Positions 1-10,789 of a stretch of DNA of 64,000 bases are shown here, piece by piece. Origin of the DNA: Liopterus haemorrhoidalis (lineage: Eukaryota > Arthropoda > Insecta > Coleoptera > Dytiscidae); the NCBI GenBank assembly GCA_963971575.1, contig OZ020623.1:11906980-11970979 (forward strand), read 5' to 3'. How positions within the stretch are numbered: position 1 is the stretch's first letter; the number at the start of each line of letters is the position of its first letter. The notes under the pieces were generated by a model. That model saw only the letters and a program-made list of their open reading frames with translations, was not told the DNA's origin and searched no databases. The position numbers and the translations under genes are program-made.

Positions 1-450
1 TGTGTTTAAAACTTAAGGAAAAGGGACCATGTATTTAGGGTTGTACCGAGCACGAGCGACATTTTGGGTCATTTCTAGTATACCAGTGTAGGGTGGTCTT
101 ATGAAAGTTTGCACACGGGTGGAATTTGGGTTCGATTCTCGTATAGAGCGGTTTTATGAATATTTGTAACCGGGCGACAGACACTACGCGGGGGGTCAAC
201 AACAGTAAAAGGATCTATCAGACTGGGGCACTGTTTCGAGTGAAACAAAAATGTTCGAACTTTTCAGTATGTTCTGAAAAAATTATAAGAGTCCGTAAAT
301 ATCAATAAATATTTTTGTTGCATGCCAATATTTTTGAAACCAATATCGACTTATCTAAATCTGCATTAATACCTTTGTTCTAAACATTTAAACACCGTTG
401 ATAGGGTCCACGACAACATTCCCGCAAGTATTAAAGTTAAAAATAGGTTG
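1..450. other. Unassigned AT-rich sequence
   Basis: I see no gene here. A short segment near 120-150 contains GGGTTCGATTCTC, which fits a polymerase III box B. I find no convincing box A upstream, so I do not call a tRNA or SINE. Confidence 0.5.
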
Positions 451-577
451 TATACTAGCGTCGGCGAATCAGTGCAGTTACGTCACACGACGTAACAAAC
501 AATTGCATTGTTCCAAACAATACATTCGTTTGTTTCGTATTGTGACGTAACTGCACTGATTCGCCGACGCTAGTATA
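451..577. mobile_element. 127-bp palindromic miniature element with 37-bp perfect arms
   Basis: Positions 451-487 and 541-577 are exact reverse complements over 37 bp. The arms begin TATACTAGCGTCGGCGAATC and end at TTACGTCACA. The 53-bp centre has a second, imperfect hairpin (ACAAAC / GTTTGT). The arms are richer in GC and CpG than the neighbourhood. It has no coding capacity. The outer TATA could contain a TA target duplication, which would suit a Tc1/mariner-type miniature element. The CRE-like TACGTCA in each arm is noted but not interpreted. Confidence 0.8.
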
Positions 578-647
578 ACTGAAGACCAATCATATGATTA
601 ATATCACTGGCATTTTGACAGAATTTTGAGGATTACAGTTTCAAGTA

Positions 648-1418
648 ATAGGGGAAACTTCCTAAGCGCCCTGACATCTGGTGGCATTTTGCGGAAGATA
701 CAAAAGTGACATTGTTTTGTTCAATGGAGAAATACGTGTTTTTTTGTTGTTAGTGTTTTATTTTTGTGAATCTTAAAAAAAAACAATCAATTTTGTTGTG
801 TGCCGCAATGTAAATCGTGAATAAGGAAGAATCCTTCTTAAACATTCCATAATTTACTTAAATTGAAAAAAATATTAATTGAAACGACGTTTGGAGGCAG
901 AGAGAAAGTGGATCGTAGGTTTCTATGGATCCAAAAACTAAAAATGGGCAAAAATTCAAGCCCTTGTATGCACGTTTGCTCGTTGCATTTTATGGAAAGT
1001 GATTTTTTACGTCCAATAAAAGACTGCAAAAAAGCACTTACCCCATGCCAAAATTTACCTAAATCATCAGTTGATATATTAAATGGCCCTTCTACTTTTT
1101 CAGGCAAAGATATTAATTTTTACTAATATATTTACCAAATTTTTGTTGCTATTATATTGACAGACAGTCAAAAAGAATTAAAAATACAATGAAAAACTAA
1201 AAATTTCCTTGAAATTTCTTTAGAATAGTATATTATTACATATCTTGTAAATTACCTTGTAGATTACCTTTAAATAAAAAAAATCTCGTAAAACAGGAAA
1301 AATAAACCTGTGTTCATTTTCACAATGTAAACAAATACACGAGTAACAATTTAGTGTCATTTTCGAGTGTTCCAGATTTGCCGCATGTGGCGCTGCGATC
1401 TCAAAAAGTTTCCCCTAT
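648..1418 (+). mobile_element. Short THAP-bearing element, copy 1 (P-like?)
   Basis: The ends are inverted: ATAGGGGAAACTT on the left and its complement AAGTTTCCCCTAT on the right. Next to them lie the subterminal motifs TAAGCGCCCTGACATCTGG on the left and GTGGCGCTGCGATCT on the right. The same two motifs bound the elements at 29185-30000 and 33445-34265, so this is a diverged copy of one family. The only coding trace is a THAP domain. THAP is also the DNA-binding domain of P-element transposase, so a non-autonomous P-like element is my inference. I could not find a clean 8-bp target duplication. Confidence 0.6.
785..1126 (+). pseudogene. THAP zinc-finger domain remnant
   Basis: One frame reads FCCVPQC, then about 40 residues, then the conserved tryptophan (FLWIQKLKMGK), VCSLHF and LTPCQNLP. 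This is the THAP C2CH layout (C-x4-C, W, C-x2-H, then an AVPTIF-like tail). Two in-frame stops, TGA at 818 and TAA at 839, lie between the first cysteine pair and the tryptophan, and no upstream ATG remains in frame, so it cannot give the whole domain. THAP domains bind DNA in P-element transposases and in host transcription factors. No catalytic domain follows before the TAA at 1124-1126. Confidence 0.7.
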
Positions 1419-2479
1419 GGCTGTTTGAAGTAATCGAAAATGTGCTGTAAAAACGACTTGCCGGTAACCAATCACAGAACAGCATTCTGGCACGGTATTT
1501 TTGAATCGCTCCTTCGAATTAAAAAACAGATTATAGGACACAAAGGGTTAAAACCTCGTAACAATTGTGCTATGAATGATAACAATTAAACATTATATTC
1601 ATTAAAGTTTTAATCGGATTTTGCACATGCTTATATTTAATTACCGCAGTATTATGGTCTTTATTTCAGTTTTCGAAAATAATTCGGCACGGGAACTTTT
1701 CTGGCAGGGTGAACTTGTGTTTGCGCACATATTTGACAGTTTTGATTGTTCTGATTTGACAATTGGGGTTTATAGTTTATACAATTGATATTCTATAACT
1801 TTATTTAAGAACTATACAATGAAATACAATAACGAAGAAAATATATCGAGTCAATTGCAAAAGCCATTATGGCTAACAAATAGAAATTAAATGCATGAGA
1901 CTCTTTATAAAATTTAAAGCATATTTTAACAAGAATCCTATAAAAAATTACATTTTTTTTTTATAACAATAAGTTATTGCAACTTACAAAAATTAATATT
2001 ACGTACATAAATTGCAATGAGAATTATAAACAACCAAATAAGTTCGTACGGTTTTAAGATTATTGCTTACATAGATTATCACGTAAATATACCAGATATA
2101 ACAACATGATTCTAGGAAATTTCTGACATGTTGGATTACTACATAATAGTCATTTTAGCGTTCGCGGATGGAGCACTTTACCCAAGAAGTCAGACCAGTG
2201 ACATCACTTGCGCAGAAACCAAATTCGTAGTCACTTCGTTGCTAAGCAACATAGAACCACCTGCATTGTGATTCGTTTGACGTCAAAACAATGACGTCAC
2301 TAACAAACTTCTAATGCCTGAAATAATTCATATTTTGTTAATACAATTATAATAAAATAATAGGATCCCAACAGATATACGTATAAGGGACAGAGAAGGT
2401 AAGTTCTCCGTTTCTAGACCACCATATGAAATCCACATGGTCAGTGTGACTTTTCGACCGATCCTATTAATACAATTGT
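1419..2479. other. Unassigned AT-rich spacer
   Basis: No ORF or recognisable repeat boundary is visible. The motif TTATGGTCTTTA near 1650 resembles the unit start of the tandem array that begins near 2480. Confidence 0.4.
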
Positions 2480-3550
2480 ATTAAAGAATTATGGTCTTTA
2501 CATGTGTTATTTTAGATTTTGAACCATCGAATACAAATGGGTAAAAAAAAACTGTATGAAATGTTTTAACTTCTAATGTGTGAAATAATTAAGAGTGTGT
2601 TTTTTTTAATACAACTGTATAAAAGACTAACCTATTGTCTTTACATATATTATTTGATTTTGATATATTGAATAAAAAAGGGTAAAAACTGTATGAATTG
2701 TTTTAACTTCTAATACGTGAAATGATTAATAGATTTTTTTTTAATACAACTGTATAAAAGAATAATCTATGGTCTTTACATATATTATTTGACTTTGATA
2801 TATTGAATAAAAAAAGGTAAAAACTGTATGAATTGTTTTAAAATCTAACACATATAATATACAAACCATTATTTTTTAAATACAACCGTATTAACGAAGG
2901 TTTTATGGTCTTGACATATATTATCTTATTTTGATCTATTGAATATGGATAAAAACTATAAACTGTTTTAATTTCTAACATGTAAAATATAAACGATTTT
3001 TTAAACAACCGTTTAAAAAATGATGGTCTTTACATATATTATTTGATTCTGAACTATTGAATAAAAATGGGTAAAAACTGTATAAATTAACGTCTAATGC
3101 GTGAAATAATTCATAAACGATTTTATTTTTATATTAAGTACAATATTAACGTATAATATATGGTCTTTACATACATTGTTTTTGATCTATTGAATAGAAA
3201 TGGGTAAAAATTCTTGAAAATTGTTTTAATTACTAATGCGCAAAATAACACATAAATTTTTTTTTAAATACAACGACTTTAACGAATGATGTATGGTCTT
3301 TACATATTTTTGATTTTGATTTATTGAATAGAAATAGGTAAACATTATTTTAGCTTCCAGCGCGTGAATCCATGTGAATTAATTCATAGAGAAACAAATT
3401 TAAAAAATTAAATTAAAGAATACTCTATGGTCTTTACATATATTTTTATTTGGTTTTAATCTATTGAATACAAATGTTTTTAACTTCTAACGAGTGCATT
3501 AAGCGTAATAATTTATACAGTAACACATTTTTAAAAAGTACAACAGAAAC
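2480..3550. repeat. Degenerate tandem array, ~135-bp unit, about 8 units
   Basis: The motif TATGGTCTTTACATATATT recurs near 2489, 2634, 2769, 2905, 3024, 3163, 3293 and 3428, giving spacings of about 119-145 bp. Each unit continues with GATYTATTGAATA, GGGTAAAAACTGTATGAA, TTTTAACTTCTAAT and a T-run followed by ATACAACNGTAT. A ninth unit appears to resume near 3730 after a hAT insertion. The units have drifted, which indicates an old local satellite. Confidence 0.85.
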
Positions 3551-3717
3551 AGGGCTCGAAATGGAAATTTTTTCGAACCGAAACAACACAAAATTATTGT
3601 GACTAAACAATACAACAGGTCAATATATTCAATAATTTCACGAACCGGAACGATATTTGCTATAATTTCAAGAACCGGAACACTGTTCTGGTTTGCTTCG
3701 GTACATTTCGAACCCTG
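3550..3717. mobile_element. 168-bp hAT miniature element in the tandem array
   Basis: The terminal inverted repeats are CAGGGCTCGAAATG and the complement of CATTTCGAACCCTG. The 8-bp target duplication AACAGAAA is exact at 3542-3549 and 3718-3725. There is no coding sequence. It interrupts the ninth unit of the ~135-bp array, so it is younger than that array. Confidence 0.9.
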
Positions 3718-3794
3718 AACAGAAATAAATTATGTTTTTGACATATATTTTTGGTTGATTTGAATAATTTTACAGATTTTTTCAAAAATTCTTT

Positions 3795-3980
3795 TATTTT
3801 TTCTAGTTGTTTTTCCCAAAATCTTCTGTCCTGCCGATGCGCTTTATGGCTTTGCTACCAAGGCAATTGCCAGAACAATACTTAATTTTCTTGATGAAAA
3901 TTTCATGCCTGAACAGAATTCGAACCAGAGTCCTTAGCAACACAGGGAACGTGTGTTACCACTACGCTACGCCGGTTGGT
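3795..3980 (-). mobile_element. tRNA-headed SINE, copy 1
   Basis: On the minus strand the head reads GTAGCGTAGTGGTAAC (box A) and GGTTCGAATTC (box B), followed by TGTTCAGGCATG and an A-rich tail. The copy at 49135-49280 shares both the head and the CAGGCATG-to-tail segment. A 47-bp stub near 57498-57544 matches its 3' end. SINEs of this kind are transcribed by polymerase III and moved by LINE enzymes. Confidence 0.75.
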
Positions 3981-4622
3981 GTAAATAAGTGTAAAAACTA
4001 AATTTGGTTGTAAACAGGGTGACCAGGTCTCAGGGTTTCACCCGGGATCTCATGGTTTTCTACATCGTTTCTTAGGGCTCCACATTTGGTTACGTTAATT
4101 TTATTTAAAATTAATGTAAATGGTTTATAGCAATGAAAATAACGTAGTTACGTTTCATATAATCATCGCAAACCTCGCGCGTAGTTCCTGCGTATATCTA
4201 GCTCTTTCTATTTCCGATCATGTCAACGGTTAAAGCTGATTTGCCGGATGTATAGAGCCTGCAGCAGTCGCTAATCGTTTGACTGTTCTATGTCACCAAC
4301 TGCTGCATTCGGACTGTCAACTGGTAATGCGAGTCAGAGAGTAGCGGATGACGTTTGACTGTCGACGGACTTGGTAATGTTTTAGGAAATAAAAGCAAAC
4401 TTGAATAAAATATGTGAAGCGTGTTCTACATTATACAATTCTCGTCAAATTTTCATATTTATTTCTTTGACTAGAACTTGTACTACAAATAAATTAGTGA
4501 AATCGTAGAGTGTAGAACACTTTATGAAGTCAAGGTCAACTTTATTCAAAACTAGATTTGGACAAATTTTTCTTGAAAATATTTTCAAGAACTCCCATGC
4601 ATGCGCAGTAGACACTTTTAAC

Positions 4623-5112
4623 CAGGGCTTCGAACCGTTATTTTTTTCGTTTCGGTTTTCGTTCCGGTTCAATTAAAAAAATATATATCGGTTCGGTTCC
4701 GGTTTTCGTTCCGGCAAAAATAACGGTTTTTTTCGGTTTTCGGTTCAATTCCGAGAGATAAATTTGTAAATGCTTGTATTTGTATTAGAAATTTATCTTC
4801 TACTATAATTTAGTAGAACATTTTATTCCTTATTTTGTAATAATCATACCGCTGCCAGGGGAAATTCTTGGCTATCACCCCCCCCCCCCCTACCGAAATA
4901 ATATAAGCGCTTTTTTTTTACTTATCAGTTAAAAAAATGACGATAAATAATCAAAAATAATCTTATATAAAATGTATTTAATATACACTCACATAAACAT
5001 TATCTGAACCGAAATAAACCGATATTTTTTTTTTCGGTTCAGTTCCGGTTTTCGTTCCGACAAAAATAACGGTTTTTTTCGGTTTTCGGTTCAGTTCTGG
5101 TTCGAAGCTCTG
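4623..5112. mobile_element. 490-bp hAT miniature element (GGTTCGAAG family)
   Basis: The ends are CAGGGCTTCGAACC and the complement of GGTTCGAAGCTCTG. The 8-bp target duplication CTTTTAAC is exact at 4615-4622 and 5113-5120. The interior has TTCCGGTTTTCGTTCCGG runs in both orientations and a C14 tract near 4879. A left-truncated relative lies at about 36990-37221. There is no ORF. Confidence 0.9.
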
Positions 5113-6130
5113 CTTTTAACAACAGTACCAACATTAAAATTACAAATATTTTGTATTACCACGTGTTTAATCGTGTTTTGTTGATCATTGGTTTGAATAG
5201 GCGAATATATAAATTGTGTTTTGTACGTAAATCAGTAATTTTACAAATCTAATAGCTAGGTTATAAACACTTGACAAGATATGAATTATATATTTATGTT
5301 GGTACTTTAAATGAACTGAAACACGTGTAAGAATTTCACTCTCTACCAAAAAATTGAAAAATAAATTGTATTAAAACTTTGACAACTTCTAGTTCAAAGA
5401 AAAAAGTTTAGAACATTGACGAATAAAGTATAATGTAGAACAGACTATAAATATTTCGGTTTTCTTTTTTTTTTTCAATCTCAGGCTGTTTGATATATTT
5501 TGAATCTTAATAACGAAGGTAGTAATGAATCTCAAAACATTCAAATGAAGTTAGTTGCGAGACAAAAAAAAACTTCCATCCGAGCGTTGAGCTGAAAACG
5601 GTAGAACGGATGAATTTTCCGATGCCGGATAAACGGATCCGTCGAGCGAAGAACTGAGTACGTACTATAACTTCTTGGAAAAATGTTGTAAAGAAAATTT
5701 TTAATCTCTCGTAATCGGCAGTATACCTAATTGGGGGCTAAGAGTGGGATGACGAAAAAAAATCCAATCATTACATATTACATTGTTACAAACTACGAAA
5801 AAAAAAATACACAAGTAGATTTTACGTTATCCCCCCCGTAATCAACAACACGCATGCGCACACTTACCAGGGAGGGGACTACGGACTCCCCCCACATTAT
5901 GTATTACAATTTTAAAAATCACTTTTTTTCGTATGCTAGAGTCATATATATCGCCAAGTTTTGCTTCAAATGTTTTCTTGTTTAGGTAATCCTATACGAG
6001 GCAAAAAATCTGATTTTTTACAAATATTTTTGTAAATAAATTGTTATCTCGTTGTAAAATACAAAATGTTAGGTCAAAATTTCAGTAATAAAACCTTACG
6101 ATACTTATTTGGTTATCTATTATAAAATAA
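5113..6130. other. Spacer downstream of the 391-codon gene
   Basis: No gene or bounded repeat is recognised. The last ~100 bases are the probable 3' untranslated region of the minus-strand gene at 6131-7306. I see no minus-strand AATAAA in the first ~100 bases after its stop. Confidence 0.4.
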
Positions 6131-7306
6131 TTACTTATTTAAGCACCTTAGTCTGGATACACGCAGTGAGAATCTTCTAGGATGATAAATTAGCACTCTT
6201 CTTTTACTAACACATTTGTTACTTTTCCCCTTTTTTTTATTTTCTGGTTTATTTTTAATTTCAAACATTTCATTTAATGGCGTTAAAACTACGGAAGCAT
6301 TTAAAACGTTTTTTCTTTTAACTAAATTTTCATTTTTAGGCACTAAAGTTTTTAGAACCTCTTTTTCACGTATACTATTTTTAGATTCAAATGTTTTAGA
6401 CCCCATTGTATTTTCCTTGGATGGATCATGAAAATTATTTTTTAATTTCAATCTTGTAGGAACATTTTCTTTCGTTTGTACTAATTTTTGTTTATAATTA
6501 ACTGGTAAATTTAAATTTTCTAATTTAACAGTGCAAGGTTTACAATAGTTTAATAAAAATTTTGCTTTTGAAGATAAACGATTTTTTCTACGATAAATTT
6601 TGGTGGGAAATACATATGTACGTGTATACTGGGGATATTTATTATATGTCACTTCAAATTCTAAGGATTTTGTTGATTCTATGTTTGTAGTAGTTAGATA
6701 ACGTTCAATTCTTTCAATTTTTCGTTGATGTATGTCTAAAGGTACAATGTGACAATCTTTGGTCAATTTTTTACCTAAATCCGATGAAAAAGGTACATTA
6801 TGTGTATTCAAAAGATGTAGTGGATGACTTGACGGTTTATAATTAATTTTATTTTCTATCACAGAATCTTTTGTATCACTTAATTTTAAATAATTGAAAT
6901 AGTCCTTTCTATTATTTTTAATATCAGATTTTAATACGTCACATAATGAAACTACTGGTGTTAATCCTGAATACATCACTTCTGATTCTTGTTTAATTTC
7001 GTTTCTTCTACTACTTCGTACGAATCGTCCATTGTTGCATGTTTTATTTCGATAAGAATAATTTCTAGCTATCACATCTAGAAGACTTTCCCGCCATTTG
7101 GCGAGATCCATAGTACGTCCTCGTGAAATAGGGTAGGTGAACGCAACATTACTTGGCCACCAATTGGGTTTTTCTGTATGGTTCGTCTTTATTCCGTTTC
7201 CACACGAACGTTTCACTATAAATGACACGAACTGTTCTAATTGTGCGACGGACATTTTGTTTGTATCTAATTTTGAATTAACACTATTTAAATATTCAGG
7301 GGACAT
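6131..7306 (-). CDS. Uncharacterised basic nuclear-type protein, single exon
   Basis: This is an open frame of 391 codons with no stop or frameshift, very unlike the decayed TE frames around it, so it is probably a functional gene. The start ATG at 7306 is preceded by TATTTAA. Residues ~17-90 hold an ordered region with a WWPSNVAFTYP segment, RGR, KWRESLLDVIARNYSYRNK and several aromatic anchors. The rest is rich in Lys, Asn and Ser, probably disordered, and the C-terminus is very basic (KKKGKSNKCVSKRRV, then RRFSLRVSRLR), which suggests nuclear targeting. A KEN motif occurs near residue 297. The W-W-P plus K-W...L...I...Y pattern recalls the NRF-1/erect wing DNA-binding region, but I regard that as a weak resemblance. 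No signal peptide or membrane segment is seen. The lack of introns could mean a retrogene. Confidence 0.72.
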   Translation of the reverse strand: MSPEYLNSVNSKLDTNKMSVAQLEQFVSFIVKRSCGNGIKTNHTEKPNWWPSNVAFTYPISRGRTMDLAKWRESLLDVIARNYSYRNKTCNNGRFVRSSRRNEIKQESEVMYSGLTPVVSLCDVLKSDIKNNRKDYFNYLKLSDTKDSVIENKINYKPSSHPLHLLNTHNVPFSSDLGKKLTKDCHIVPLDIHQRKIERIERYLTTTNIESTKSLEFEVTYNKYPQYTRTYVFPTKIYRRKNRLSSKAKFLLNYCKPCTVKLENLNLPVNYKQKLVQTKENVPTRLKLKNNFHDPSKENTMGSKTFESKNSIREKEVLKTLVPKNENLVKRKNVLNASVVLTPLNEMFEIKNKPENKKKGKSNKCVSKRRVLIYHPRRFSLRVSRLRCLNK

Positions 7307-7868
7307 TTAAATATCCCCTTATTTTACACTATCACCATCACAATTTTCACGATTTTTATTTTAAAATACAACACGAACTCAGCGTACATTGGCCTGTAGT
7401 GAAATAAGTTGGATGGCAGATAGGGTCAACAGATGTTATACACAGTTTATCATTTCAACGATAGATGACGCTACTTGTCACTTTCTGACACATTAAATAT
7501 ATTTTTTATATGTTTTTCTTTAAACACAAAACTTATATATAATATTTAAACCACTTTTTAATATAATTTGAACTGTTTTTGATACTGTGGACGCTGTATT
7601 GATTGTAACTTGCTGTTGACTTCCCTATAGTATTCGACGCACTGCGGCAGCTACTGACATCTACTCATTTCCCTCTTAACTTCACTAAAACCTGCGCGCG
7701 CAGTCTAATAAGCATTAATGTATTAAATTGTTTAACAAAATAAGAAAATACAAAATTGCTACAATTGCTTTTATTTTCTTTAACCAATTTTTGTTTAGAT
7801 TTACGAAGCTATAAACAAATTTTCCAGTCCATTTTTCTTTTGTATTTGTTTATCACATTTTTATACGT
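7307..7868. other. Upstream region of the 391-codon gene, unassigned
   Basis: The minus-strand gene would start transcription here. I see no TATA box that I would defend. Otherwise it is AT-rich spacer. Confidence 0.35.
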
Positions 7869-8177
7869 AATGGTCGACATAAAGCACATGCTATAGCTTT
7901 CAAGAACATAACTCTTGAAGGAGTAAATGTATATGCCCTTTGGATTGCAATATCTTCTTTTATGTTGACGCCTCCAGACACTTTTCTGGAATATTTCTTC
8001 ATGTTATGTCTAAGATTTCTGACGTTTTTGAAGCATTATGTACTGCTTTTGACGCGAACTACATTACTTGTCATTTTACGAGCAAGATATATTTCGGAAA
8101 ATAAAAAGAAATGTGCCCCTAAAGACTACTGTTATAGAACACATATAAATAAACTTGAATCATATTGGAAATTATAA
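7869..8177 (+). pseudogene. Unrecognised coding-like remnant
   Basis: One frame reads HKAHAIAFKNITLEGVNVYA and then IAISSFMLTPPDTF. A frame change after PPDTF gives HVMSKISDVFEALCTAFD and NYITCHF, which looks more protein-like than the continuing frame. The stretch therefore looks like a frameshifted exon or TE fragment. I do not recognise the family. Confidence 0.3.
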
Positions 8178-8457
8178 TGAATTAATAGAATTACGTAGAT
8201 TATTATCGAAGTTGCTTTTTCATCAATTTGCTCGCCAGTAAAATGTAGAGTTCATGAATTATTAAAAGAACAACTTGCTGACTAACTGTATACTACCTGG
8301 GTAGTCAAATAAGCAATGTTCTTAATGACTATTGAAAAATTACCACAAATTTCTATGCAATTGAAGGTTATTCTGATATAATAAAATCTATTAAACTATA
8401 TTGTTTCATTTTTTCACTAAATTATAAAAAAAATTAACAATGTTGTAGGTCAATATA

Positions 8458-9768
8458 CAAGCTGTCTCAAAAGAAATTTTATATTTAGTGGATCGATTAA
8501 AAAAAAAGTAAGCCGTATATAGAAAAAATGTTTATTAATTATTAAAATACACTTTTTGGGGATTTATTTCTTAAAAATAATATCGTCTAAATGTAGACCC
8601 TCGCGTTCTCGGCACTCATTTAATCGAACAGTAAAATTACTTATGACGTCTCGGCAGGTGGACTCAGGGATGGCTGCCATTTCGTGACGGATATTTTCTT
8701 TCAAATGCGCCAGTGAAGTCGGTTTATTGGCGTAAACTTTAGATTTAAGATAACCCTATATGAAAAAGTCCATAGGGGTTAAATCTGGACTGCGTGGAGG
8801 CCAATTTATGTCACCTCTCCGGGAGATGAATCTGCCTGAGAAAATTTCACGAACACGTGGCAGAGACATATTGGACGTGTGTGAAGTTGCTCCGTCCTGT
8901 TGGAACCATGTTCTTTGGTTATAGCCAGGAAAGTTTTGCAGTTCAGGTACCAAGAAGTTGTCTAACATCTCCACATAACGCTCTGAATTCACTGTAACTG
9001 CACGCCCCCCTTTCGTCTTCAAAAAAGTAAGAGCCGATAATTCCTCGCGCCGACATCGCAGCCCATACGGTCACTTTAGGCGAATGTAGGGGTTTCTGAA
9101 GTTTGCGTTTCGGATTCTTTGCACTCCAGTAGCGGCAGTTCTGCTTATTTACGTGGCCATTAAGATGAAAATGAGCTTCATCCGAAAACAAAATGTTGGT
9201 AAACGTTGAAAATCGCTCAATCACCTGATTTACGAAATTAAGCCTCTGACTGGCATCTTGGGGCTTTAATTCTTGCACCAATTGAATTTTGTAGGGGTGC
9301 AGCTTTAGGTCTTTGTGCATAATGCGATGTAATGATGATCTATGCACATTTAAAGCACTTGCGCGCTTCCGAATTGAAAGGTTCGGGTCGTCACGAACAG
9401 ACAGATTAACATTCTCCACGTTTTCTACCGTTCTTGATGACCTAGGTCGCCCGGATTTTGATTTATCCGGCGTTGTAATAGTCTCTTCAAACTTTTTAAC
9501 CCAATGTCGAATGAGAGGGATGCTTGGCGCATCATTTAAGTGGCGAAAACCTCGAATACTGCAGAATTTTCTACGCGCTACAGTCGCCGAATCACCGTTT
9601 TTGTAAAACTCTCGCACGCATAACGCGCGGTCTGCTCCCGAGAAACGCTCCATAGCGACTGAATTCCCAAGAGCCAGGCTACCGATTGACATAACCCCCG
9701 CGCCCCTCGGATACGTTGCGTTCACGCAGTAAGCTAAATAAATATAAAATTTCTTTTGAGACACCTTG
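8458..9768 (-). mobile_element. DD41D (rosa-like) mariner element, copy 1
   Basis: The element is 1311 bp, bounded by ~30-bp inverted repeats (CAAGNTGTCTCAAAAGAAAT...) and a TA duplication at 8456-8457 and 9769-9770. Two other copies in the window share the ends (15577-16888 and 32097-33011). The inside is a damaged transposase gene on the minus strand. Confidence 0.93.
8564..9692 (-). pseudogene. DD41D Tc1/mariner transposase, frameshifted and with a nonsense codon
   Basis: Probable start is MSIGSLALG at 9692 or the inner MERFSG. The N-terminus has an HTH segment (CVREFYKNGDSATVARRKF) and a second HTH with GRPRSSR between them, then the DDE core. The acidic residues are D in LFSDEAHFHL, D in FQQDGATSH and D in LTPMDFF. 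By my count 41 residues separate the last two, hence DD41D. Two lesions are visible against copy 2: a six-C run at 9005-9010 (five in copy 2) shifts the frame, and CCTATGG has become CATATAG, turning the expected W of FFLWGYL into a stop near 8755. The enzyme cannot be made intact. Confidence 0.88.
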
Positions 9769-9770
9769 TA

Positions 9771-10580
9771 TAATAGGTGCTTTCCTTTTACCACAATACT
9801 TAAGTAATCTTACCTTGCCTAAGTTAATCTAAGTTGTAAGGGCGTTCCATTTATAAGACTACAAAAGATTTTTCCTCCCTCTTACCCTTGCTAAGGCATT
9901 TGACTAACCTGTAAGCTTAGCTAAGCATTTTTATTTGTAAAAGGAAATCACCTATTATTGTCATAATCTTTTAGCTATTCCAAACGTTTAAACGGAACTA
10001 ACTGGAATTTTCATTTCTGTAAGTTGTCATGAGCCCTCTTTTTAAGAATTGAAATTGTTTTTGCGAAACAAAATGATCAAAAACCTCTCTTAATCGGTAA
10101 ATGCTACTAGAATTCAAAATCTAGTACTGCTTAAACCAAAGAAATTGGTTATTTTTGAGATTTTTTGAGTTAAGATCACGAATTGACTTTAGTTATTTTC
10201 AATGCACGCTCTGATCCTTTTTCGGATTGCATGGACACGCCTGCAGTCCTTGAAGATGATTTTGTCGCCCCCATAAGCCCATACAAGTCCGTTAAGATTG
10301 TTTTGTAACCTACGTCAGTCAATGTGGATTATTTTTCCATGCTTAAGGAAAGTGATGAAATGCTTATAAGTTATTTTTTAACACTTTTTACATTATTTAA
10401 CACTCACCAAAAACACGCATTTTATGCATAAAAACAAGTAAAATATTTTTTAACAATCGTAGATAAATTTAAATTATATAGTATTAGAAATACAATTAAT
10501 ATTTATTAATGTATAATGCTCTTAAATAGTTTGGTTACTGTGTAGCAGAATTTAGCTGATTTTGAAATTGTAGTGTCCAC
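9771..10580. other. Spacer with a dispersed repeat (10014-10135) and a coding-like trace
   Basis: Bases 10014-10135 match 60295-60425: both have GTAAGTTGTCAT, then CAAAATGATCAAAA, then AATCGGTAAA, then AAAATCTAGT and TAAACCAAAG. A plus-strand frame near 10203-10400 reads CMDTPAVLEDDFVAPISPYK and then, after one stop, VNVDYFSMLKESDEMLISYF. It may be part of the LINE fragment downstream. I cannot assign it. Confidence 0.4.
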
Positions 10581-10740
10581 CATTTTTAGGGTTTTGTAGG
10601 TATGAACAAAAAACCCTTATAATGTGACTCATGTCTGTATTTCGGTAGAACTTATGGCCGATCTACTGGACCTAGAATGTTGAAATTTGGTATGCTTGAG
10701 CAACTCTTTGACCCACATATAGCTCATATATCTCATCATC
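10581..10740 (-). repeat. Microsatellite-associated repeat B, fragment
   Basis: The plus strand starts at the family terminus (TTTTTAGGGTTTTGTAGGTA) and contains GTTGAAATTTGGTATGC and TTTGACCCACATAT. Longer copies lie at 13287-15165, 26813-27222, 55051-55530 and 63135-63290. The GACA/GTCT tract seen in other copies is nearly absent here. Confidence 0.7.
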
Positions 10741-10789
10741 TCCACATATATCTCATTAGATCTTATTTTTCTAATAGAAACTAGTTCAT

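Noticed and set aside
838..1107. Minus-strand frame of 89 codons opposite the THAP remnant
   Set aside because: It is the antisense shadow of the THAP frame and has no domain of its own.
3890..3978. Genuine tRNA gene on the minus strand
   Set aside because: It is repeated with its flanking tail at 49135-49280, as expected for a SINE; the cloverleaf is imperfect.
4017..4080. hAT element starting AGGGTGACCAGGTCTCAGGG
   Set aside because: It resembles the left end of 30329-30583, but I found no right end or target duplication.
6216..6431. 71-codon plus-strand frame
   Set aside because: It is antisense to the 391-codon gene and hydrophobic only because of the complementary Lys/Asn-rich codons.
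9313..9606. 97-codon plus-strand frame
   Set aside because: It is antisense to mariner copy 1 transposase.
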